Source of the DNA: an uncultured Oscillospiraceae bacterium
GTDB lineage: Bacteria > Bacillota > Clostridia > Oscillospirales > Oscillospiraceae
NCBI GenBank assembly: GCA_910579595.1
Contig: CAJTVM010000001.1
Span: 29,556 to 93,555, forward strand
Direction: 5' to 3'
DNA length: 64,000 nt
The notes under the pieces: model-generated
The model's input: the letters and a program-made list of their open reading frames with translations, nothing else
Database searches by the model: none
Told to the model about the DNA's origin: nothing
Program-made: the position numbers and the translations under genes
Part shown: positions 58,703-64,000 of the stretch, in pieces
How the letters are laid out: every line of letters starts with the position of its first letter
Position numbering within the stretch: the first letter of the stretch is position 1

Positions 58703-60294
58703 AAAAGTTCTTTGCCCTGCTCAAGGTGAGCGTCAAGTCCATGCTGCTGTCCTCCTCCAACATGGGCCGGAAAAACCGGAAAAAAGCGGCCACCGGCGTG
58801 GGCGTCATGGTGCTCATCGCGTTTTTTGGGCTTTATATGTCCGGGCTGTACAGTTCCCTGCTGATGTCGGTGCTGGCCCCCATCCATATGGAGGTGCTGG
58901 TGTTTATTTTCATGGGCATTGCCGCGCTGGTGAGCGGGCTGGTATTCACCGCCATGGCGGCCAAGGGCGTGGTGTTCGGCGGGAAGGACAACGACCTGCT
59001 GCTGTCTATGCCCGTGTCCACTACATCACTGATGGCCAGCCGGGTGTCCGCCATCTATCTGGAAAACCTGCTGTTCTCCTTCTTTGTGCTGGGCCCCGCC
59101 GGAGCGGTGTGCGCTTTTATGACCCAGAGCGGCGTGGGCCGCAATCCGTTGTTCTGGGTGCGGCTCGTTATCGCGGTGCTGGCCCTGCCCCTGCTGGACA
59201 CGGCGCTGTCCGTGCTGCTGGGGGCGCTGGTGGCCTTTGTGTCCGCAAAGGTGTCTAAGGGAGGCGTGATCGGGCAGAACATTGTCATGGCGGTTTACCT
59301 GGTGGCGGTGTTCTGGTTCGCTTTCAACCTCAACGGCATGATTGACGGCCTCGCCGCCAACGCCGCCGGGGTGAAGGAATCCCTGAGCTGGGCCGCGCCA
59401 GTGCTGTGGATGGCGGACGGCATCATGGGGAACTGGGGGATGCTGCTGGCTTTTGCGGCGTGCTGCGCTGTTCCCTTCGCGCTGGTGGTATTTGGTTTGG
59501 GCAAGGTGTACCGCCAGGCGGTCACCGCCTTTGCCGCCCGGTCGGCCAGGAACGACTACAAGCTGTCCGCCCAGTCCGCGTCGGGGCAGAAGAAGGCCCT
59601 GCTGCGCATGGAGGCCCGGCGGTTCTTTGGTATTCCCATGTATTTCTGGAACTCCGGCCTTGGCCTGATTATGCTGGTGGCCATGGGTATTGCGGCGCTG
59701 GTGATGGGGGCCGACCTGCGCTCCATGGCCGCCATGCTGGGCGGCGCCCTGCCCGTCATGCCCCTGGCGGCGCTGCTGATGGGCTTCTGCCTGTCCATGA
59801 GCGTCATTGCCGCGCCATCTATCAGCCTGGAGGGAAAATACCTGTGGATTCTCCGGGAGGCCCCGGTGGACGAGAAATCCCTGCTGTGGTTCAAGACGGG
59901 ATTTGAGCTGATGTTTACCATACCCTGCACCGTCATCGCGGGGGTGTGCATCGCCATCGCGCTGTCCATGCCCTTGTGGGAGGGCGGTGTGCTGATCCTG
60001 GCTACGCTGCTGTTCTGTGTGGGCCATGCCGCCTTTGGGATGCTCGTCGGCTTGACGTTTCCCAAGCTGGACGCGGTGAACGAGACGGTGGTAGTCAAGC
60101 AGTCCCTGGCGGTCATGCTGGGTATATTTGTGCCCATGGCTGTGCTGGGCGTGTGCGCGCTGCTGTACTGGCTGGGCGGTATGCTGGCGGACTGGGCGGC
60201 GCTGGCCCTGCCCGTGGCCTTGCTGGCGGCGCTCACCCTCGTGTGCACGCTGATTCTGGCCAAGCGCGGGCCGGCAATGCTCCGGGCGCTGTAA
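58699..60294 (+). CDS. ABC transporter permease
   Basis: A 531-residue membrane protein with about twelve hydrophobic segments, a size usual for two-half permeases of the putative ABC exporter group. The N-terminus MKKFFALLKVSVKSMLLSS is typical of ABC-2 type permeases, followed by a first segment at about residues 35-55. It is the last gene of the MerR operon and pairs with the ATPase. A large hairpin follows its stop. Confidence 0.88.
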   Translation: MKKFFALLKVSVKSMLLSSSNMGRKNRKKAATGVGVMVLIAFFGLYMSGLYSSLLMSVLAPIHMEVLVFIFMGIAALVSGLVFTAMAAKGVVFGGKDNDLLLSMPVSTTSLMASRVSAIYLENLLFSFFVLGPAGAVCAFMTQSGVGRNPLFWVRLVIAVLALPLLDTALSVLLGALVAFVSAKVSKGGVIGQNIVMAVYLVAVFWFAFNLNGMIDGLAANAAGVKESLSWAAPVLWMADGIMGNWGMLLAFAACCAVPFALVVFGLGKVYRQAVTAFAARSARNDYKLSAQSASGQKKALLRMEARRFFGIPMYFWNSGLGLIMLVAMGIAALVMGADLRSMAAMLGGALPVMPLAALLMGFCLSMSVIAAPSISLEGKYLWILREAPVDEKSLLWFKTGFELMFTIPCTVIAGVCIAIALSMPLWEGGVLILATLLFCVGHAAFGMLVGLTFPKLDAVNETVVVKQSLAVMLGIFVPMAVLGVCALLYWLGGMLADWAALALPVALLAALTLVCTLILAKRGPAMLRAL

Positions 60295-60321
60295 AACAGC
60301 GGAAGTTATCCGTACAGGGAT

Positions 60322-60400
60322 GGCCGGTGTCCGTCCTTCTCCGCGTGAGCCAAGGGTGCGGGGCGCCGGAGGCTTGCGCGCTGTCCGGAGGACACCGGCC
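60322..60400 (+). terminator. Long stem-loop after the ABC permease gene
   Basis: A perfect 11-bp stem GGCCGGTGTCC/GGACACCGGCC (60322-60332 with 60390-60400) encloses 57 bases that can fold further. It is followed by a T-rich stretch (GTTCTTGTTCTTCC) but not a pure T-run. Termination is the simplest explanation; a structured RNA cannot be excluded. Confidence 0.45.
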
Positions 60401-60417
60401 GTTCTTGTTCTTCCGTG

Positions 60418-60446
60418 TTGACATTGCCGGGACAGGGGGCTATCAT
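60418..60446 (+). promoter_or_regulatory. Sigma-A promoter of mnmA
   Basis: TTGACA (60418-60423) and TATCAT (60441-60446) are 17 bases apart, 30 bases before the mnmA start. Confidence 0.8.
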
Positions 60447-60476
60447 AGGAAGAAGCAAACCAAAGGACGTGATGGC

Positions 60477-61565
60477 ATGGAGAAAAACGGCAAGCGGGTA
60501 TTGGTGGCCATGAGCGGCGGGGTAGATTCCAGCGTTGCGGCGTGGCTGCTAAAGGAACAGGGCTATGAGTGCATCGGCGTCACCATGAAGCTGTTTGGCA
60601 GCGAAGCGGTGGGGTTGGACAAGGGCCATCCCTGCTGCACCCTGGACGACGTGGTGGACGCGAAGGAAGTGGCCCGCCGGATGGGCATCCCCCACTATGT
60701 GTTCAACTTCTCCGAGGACTTCGAAGAGAAGGTTATCCGGCGCTTCATCGACGCCTACGAGCGGGGGGAGACCCCCAACCCCTGCATTGACTGCAACCGC
60801 TTTCTGAAATTTGACCGGCTCCACCGCCGCGCCCAGGAACTGGGGTGCGGTTACGTCGCCACCGGTCACTACGCCCGGATTTTGGCGGAGGGGGCGGACA
60901 GCTTCCGACTGGCCAAGGCCGCGGATTTGAGCAGGGATCAGAGCTACGTCCTCTACCCCATCCCCCGGGGGCAGCTTGCCCACACGCTGTTCCCGCTGGG
61001 CGGGATGTCCAAGGGGGCGGTGCGGGAGATTGCGGAGCGGGAGGGCTTCGTCAACGCCCGCAAGCACGACAGCCAGGACATCTGCTTTGTCCCTGACGGG
61101 GACTACCTGGCTTTTATGGAGCGGCATACCGGGAAAACCTACCCCGCCGGGGACATCGTGGACATGGACGGCAAGGTTGTAGGCCGCCACCGGGGCGCGG
61201 CGGGACTGACCATCGGCCAGCGCCGGGGGGTGGGGGTGTCCTCATCCGGGCGCATTTACGTGTGCGGCAAGTGCATGGCGGACAACACCGTCACCGTGGG
61301 GCCGGAGGAGGCGCTGTACTCCACCGGCTGCATCGCGGCGGACTGGAACTGGCTCATTCCCGTGCCGGACGCACCCTTCGCGGCCCTGGCAAAAACCCGC
61401 TACCGTCAGACGGAGCAGCCCGCCGCCATTATCCCGGAGGGGGACAGGGTGCGGCTCTCCTTCGCCCGGCCCCAGCGGGCGGTGACGCCCGGGCAGGCGG
61501 CGGTGGCATACGATGAAAACGGCGTTGTCCTGGGCGGCGGCGCCATCATAGAGGTTATAAAATAA
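60477..61565 (+). CDS. mnmA: tRNA-specific 2-thiouridylase MnmA
   Basis: This enzyme adds sulfur to U34 of tRNAs for Lys, Glu and Gln. Its 362 residues have the normal layout: PP-loop AMSGGVDSSVAAWLL (about 11-25), the first catalytic cysteine in NPCIDCNRFLKF, GHYARI, the second cysteine in DSQDICFVPDGDY and a C-terminal beta-barrel. The ATG at 60477 is preferred to the much longer open frame, which runs back into the ABC permease. AAAGGA precedes it. It is a single-gene unit with promoter and terminator. Confidence 0.96.
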   Translation: MEKNGKRVLVAMSGGVDSSVAAWLLKEQGYECIGVTMKLFGSEAVGLDKGHPCCTLDDVVDAKEVARRMGIPHYVFNFSEDFEEKVIRRFIDAYERGETPNPCIDCNRFLKFDRLHRRAQELGCGYVATGHYARILAEGADSFRLAKAADLSRDQSYVLYPIPRGQLAHTLFPLGGMSKGAVREIAEREGFVNARKHDSQDICFVPDGDYLAFMERHTGKTYPAGDIVDMDGKVVGRHRGAAGLTIGQRRGVGVSSSGRIYVCGKCMADNTVTVGPEEALYSTGCIAADWNWLIPVPDAPFAALAKTRYRQTEQPAAIIPEGDRVRLSFARPQRAVTPGQAAVAYDENGVVLGGGAIIEVIK

Positions 61566-61572
61566 AAAGCAG

Positions 61573-61594
61573 GGGCGCGCCAAACGGCGCGCCC
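61573..61594 (+). terminator. GC-rich hairpin after mnmA
   Basis: A 9-bp stem GGGCGCGCC/GGCGCGCCC with a four-base loop begins eight bases after the mnmA stop; only a weak AATTT follows. It probably acts as terminator. The following 61600-61697 stretch shows nothing else. Confidence 0.6.
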
Positions 61595-61697
61595 AATTTG
61601 CTGTGCGGCTGGCTGTCATGGGAAGACGAAAAGGATTTGCATACAATATTTTTTACCCCCGATATTGATGAACATACGAGCGTCCTCCCGTTAACGT

Positions 61698-62561
61698 TCA
61701 AGAAAGGGGAACCAGTTCGTACGCCCGGCTTCCGACGCCCAGAGCGGCGGCGGCTTCCACGGTGTGGACGCCGTTGCGGGACTCGATGCGGCGGATCAGA
61801 TCGCCCTTGCCGGGATCGTCGGACTGGTACACCAGGTCGAGGCAGGCCTGGTCCAGCGCCACCGGGTCCAGAGAGGCCAGGATGCCGATGTCCCCCATTT
61901 TGGGATCCTCGGCTACGGCGCAGCAGTCGCAGTCCACGGACAGGTTCTTCATCACGTTGATATAGGCCGCTTTGCCCTTGAAACGGTCATGGATAGAGGA
62001 GGCCGCATCCGCCATGGACTCCAGGAAGGCGTCGTGGTCGGCCTCCCAGAACTTGTCCATATCCCCCGCGCCGTGGATATACTGCTTGCCCCGGGAGGAG
62101 GCGATGCCGATGGAGATGTTCTTCAGTGCCCCGCCGAAGCCTCCCATGGGGTGGCCCTTGAAGTGGCTGAGTACCAGCAGGGAATCATAGCCGGCCAGAT
62201 GCGCGCCCACGAAATTCTTCTTGATCACCCTGCCGTTGGGAATGGGCAGCTCCATATCGTCCGTCTCGTCCAGGATATCGACCGGGGCGGCGGAGGCCCA
62301 GCCGTGGCGCTCCATGGTGATCTTGTGGGCGCGGGTGGTGTTGCGTCCGCCGTCATAGGCGGTGTTGCACTCCACAATAGTGCCGCCCACCTTGTCAATC
62401 ATGGGCTTCATGAAGTCGGGGCGCAGGAAATTCTGGTTGCCCGGCTCGCCGGAGTGGAGCTTGACCGCCACCTTGCCGGGAAGCTGGACGCCCAAAGCGT
62501 CGTACAGCCGGAGCATGGCTTCGGAGGTGAGGTCGGTGGTGAAGTATACCTTTGGTTTCAT
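61698..62561 (-). CDS. DUF362 domain protein
   Basis: A 287-residue protein consisting of the DUF362 domain, with KVAVKLHSGEPGNQNFLRPD near residue 30, LVLSHFKGHPMGGFGGALKN near 130 and the C-terminal DPVALDQACLDLVYQ. Many relatives carry extra 4Fe-4S motifs; this one shows only a CDCC stretch. The molecular function is not established, though it is sometimes annotated as an iron-sulfur protein. It is monocistronic on the minus strand, with a weak ribosome binding site. Confidence 0.88.
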   Translation of the reverse strand: MKPKVYFTTDLTSEAMLRLYDALGVQLPGKVAVKLHSGEPGNQNFLRPDFMKPMIDKVGGTIVECNTAYDGGRNTTRAHKITMERHGWASAAPVDILDETDDMELPIPNGRVIKKNFVGAHLAGYDSLLVLSHFKGHPMGGFGGALKNISIGIASSRGKQYIHGAGDMDKFWEADHDAFLESMADAASSIHDRFKGKAAYINVMKNLSVDCDCCAVAEDPKMGDIGILASLDPVALDQACLDLVYQSDDPGKGDLIRRIESRNGVHTVEAAAALGVGSRAYELVPLS

Positions 62562-62643
62562 TGCGGGGCCTCCTGTTTTGGTAGTTTTGCTTCCGAACTA
62601 TTTTATAAAATGCAAGACGGCCCGTCAAGTGTTTTTCTGAGAT

Positions 62644-62946
62644 TTATGAGATGCCCAGCGCCCCCAGCGCCCCCAGCAGGGCGCGCCACTGCTTGAGCAG
62701 CCCCCCGTACCGGGCCAGCCCCTGCTCCGTCATGCGGTAGTACTTCCGGGCGGGGCCGCCGGAGGCCTCCCCCTGGTACTGCTCCGAGCAGCCCTCCCGG
62801 CACAGGCCCCGGAGGATGGCGTAAACCGCGCTCTCCTGGGTGTCGGGGAAGGCGTCGCGGAGGCGGCGGAGCAGCTCATAGCCGTACTGATCCCTCTGGG
62901 AGAGCAGGTGCAGCAGGCACAGCTCGATAAGCTCCTTTTTCAGCAT
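62644..62946 (-). CDS. PadR-family transcriptional regulator
   Basis: A 100-residue winged-helix regulator: MLKKELIELCLLHLLSQRDQ, YGYELLRRLRDAFPDTQESAVYAILRGL and a C-terminal YYRMTEQGLARY are typical of short PadR proteins. It starts at 62946, seven bases inside the end of the upstream membrane gene, so the two are co-expressed. The promoter of the pair contains an inverted repeat that suits a PadR operator (63786-63821). The usual PadR-first order is reversed here. Confidence 0.92.
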   Translation of the reverse strand: MLKKELIELCLLHLLSQRDQYGYELLRRLRDAFPDTQESAVYAILRGLCREGCSEQYQGEASGGPARKYYRMTEQGLARYGGLLKQWRALLGALGALGIS

Positions 62947-63767
62947 AGGGATACCCCCGTGCCGATAAGGCCCAATGCGGTAATGGTCAGGCATATCTGC
63001 CGGGTGGCTATGTACCATGTGTCCGGTTCCGAGGTAACATCCATGCTGGTCAGCAGGGTCAGCACAGCAAAGGCCAGCATCATTGCCGACAGGCTGAGGA
63101 AATACACCGCCCGCCAGCGGCGGTCGCGGGTGCGGGCCTTTACCAGCCCCACCATGCCCACAGCGGCAAGGGGGATAGCGCTCCACTCCAACGAGAATGT
63201 GAGGAGGTTCCCGCCCACATAAACGCGGCCCAAGGGCCACCAGAACCCCATAGGCAGGTGGAAGATCGGGTTTGCCAGCGCACCTTCGAGATATAGGGTG
63301 ATTTGCCAGAATGTCCACCACACCAGCCCCATAACGGCCAGCAGCACAGCCAGCACAATGAAAATAGAACGGGGCAGGGGTGTTTTTGCCTCCCCCCGCC
63401 GGGGCCGGAACCAGACCAAAGACAGTGCAAGCCCCGCAATCATAAACCAAAGAAACATCGGAACACCTGGAATGAGAAACCCGTCAGGGGAGAACAGCGC
63501 AAACCAGACGGGATAAAGCCCCAAAGGCAAAGGACTTGCCGCCGGGATCAGGATGCACGCCGCCAGAACAACAAACACCGCCAGCCAGGTGCGGTAGGCG
63601 TGCCGATCCGCCAGGGGCCGGATCACGTCCCGGGGCTTGCCCAGCTCCCGGGACAGCTCCTCATCCTCCAAAATGTCCCGGTAGTCGGCAATGACGTCCT
63701 CCGCCTCCTGGGGCGGGAGCATCCACCGGGCCCAGCGGGCCAAACGGGTCAGGTAGTCTTTTTTCAT
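62940..63767 (-). CDS. HAAS-domain-like membrane protein
   Basis: A 275-residue protein with an N-terminal soluble HAAS/DUF1700-like helical domain (MKKDYLTRLARWARWMLPPQ, then EAEDVIADYRDIL) and about seven membrane segments from residue 60 on. Such proteins often accompany PadR regulators, as here, and are linked to envelope stress signalling. GGAAGGAG precedes the ATG. It is the first gene of the two-gene unit and overlaps padR by seven bases. Confidence 0.8.
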   Translation of the reverse strand: MKKDYLTRLARWARWMLPPQEAEDVIADYRDILEDEELSRELGKPRDVIRPLADRHAYRTWLAVFVVLAACILIPAASPLPLGLYPVWFALFSPDGFLIPGVPMFLWFMIAGLALSLVWFRPRRGEAKTPLPRSIFIVLAVLLAVMGLVWWTFWQITLYLEGALANPIFHLPMGFWWPLGRVYVGGNLLTFSLEWSAIPLAAVGMVGLVKARTRDRRWRAVYFLSLSAMMLAFAVLTLLTSMDVTSEPDTWYIATRQICLTITALGLIGTGVSLC

Positions 63768-63785
63768 GGGAATCCGCTCCTTCCA

Positions 63786-63843
63786 CTACTATGTTTTTCA
63801 CTACTGCTAAAAATATAGTAGCATGAGGATCGCCGTTTGTCAA
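63786..63843 (-). promoter_or_regulatory. Promoter and candidate PadR operator
   Basis: On the minus strand TTGACA (63843-63838) and TACTAT (63820-63815) are 17 bases apart. The -10 box is part of a perfect inverted repeat CTACTAT/ATAGTAG (63821-63815 and 63792-63786). Binding there would block the promoter, which suggests negative autoregulation by the PadR protein. Confidence 0.6.
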
Positions 63844-63847
63844 CCGC

Positions 63848-63918
63848 AAAAAAGCCCGCTGACGGGAGGCGGCCGGGAGGTAACCTCCCAGTGGCCGCTT
63901 CTAACCGTCAGCGGGCTT
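63848..63918 (-). terminator. Three-tier hairpin, terminator of a gene beyond the right edge
   Basis: The outer 14-bp stem (63852-63865 with 63905-63918) encloses GCGGCC/GGCCGC and an inner GGGAGG/CCTCCC. On the minus strand it runs into a T-run at 63853-63848. No minus-strand gene lies directly upstream within the window; MITE copy 3 abuts it. Confidence 0.65.
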
Positions 63919-63919
63919 A

Positions 63920-64000
63920 GAACCTGTATTCACAGCCGAAACCGCCGGATGGGCGAGGGATTTTCCCGACAGGCAAGGCAACTTTTCGCAGGAATCATTG
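63920..64000. mobile_element. MITE-like element, copy 3 (cut by window end)
   Basis: The first 81 bases of the same element as copies 1 and 2, starting with GAACCTGTATTCACA and differing from copy 1 by only about two substitutions. TTA precedes it, as for copy 1. The right half lies outside the window. Confidence 0.8.

Noticed and set aside
1..64000. CRISPR array, rRNA or tRNA genes
   Set aside because: No regularly spaced short direct repeats, no rRNA-like conserved stretches and no tRNA cloverleaf were recognised by reading; a tRNAscan/Infernal run would settle tRNAs.

Overview
The window looks like a chromosomal segment of a GC-rich, endospore-forming member of the Clostridia, most likely an Oscillospiraceae gut anaerobe of the Flavonifractor, Lawsonibacter or Intestinimonas type. 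The reasons are strong GGAGG-type ribosome binding sites with occasional TTG/GTG starts, an alpha/beta small acid-soluble spore protein, an iron-sulfur L-serine dehydratase pair, butyrate kinase, many iron-sulfur/flavin oxidoreductases and very GC-rich coding sequence. The genus is inference. No rRNA, tRNA or CRISPR array was seen.

Layout. 1-24.8 kb is mostly housekeeping: a MocR regulator that lacks the PLP lysine, a queuosine-precursor transporter (queT) behind a structured leader, ilvB-ilvN-ilvC and a separate ilvD, sdaAB/sdaAA, a CorC/HlyC-type membrane protein, TrkA-TrkH, a PatB-type aminotransferase, a MATE pump, and a heterodimeric ABC exporter preceded by a 25-codon leader peptide and an intrinsic terminator (bmrB-bmrC-bmrD-like). 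A spore SASP gene follows. Three copies of a 162-bp MITE-like element (9668-9829, 18088-18249, 63920-end) are scattered in intergenic gaps.

25.1-43.8 kb is the most striking part: eleven same-strand genes behind one recognisable promoter. They encode a secreted/anchored VWA protein, a 1145-residue tubulin-like GTPase, two proteins I do not recognise, a zinc-ribbon P-loop GTPase, an 843-residue GAP1-like protein, a divergent kinase-like protein, a Sel1-like membrane protein, a polytopic membrane protein, a second membrane VWA protein and a truncated paralogue of the GAP1-like protein. The domain set resembles NTP-dependent conflict or signalling systems known mainly from computational surveys. 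This architecture (tubulin, GTPase/GAP1, kinase-like and two membrane VWA proteins) is the best candidate here for an uncharacterised system.

43.9-56.4 kb is a 12-gene run on the minus strand. It holds a Sfp-type phosphopantetheinyl transferase, thiolase, DUF35 partner, acyl carrier protein, phosphotransacetylase, metallo-hydrolase, PucR-type regulator, flavodoxin-family protein, fumarate-reductase-like flavoprotein, an iron-sulfur/FAD oxidoreductase pair and butyrate kinase. It reads as an acyl-chemistry and redox pathway ending in substrate-level phosphorylation; the substrate cannot be read from sequence.

56.6-64 kb holds a membrane-tethered MerR regulator with a YbjQ protein and an ABC exporter, then mnmA, a DUF362 protein, and a HAAS-like membrane protein with PadR. 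The third MITE copy runs off the right edge.
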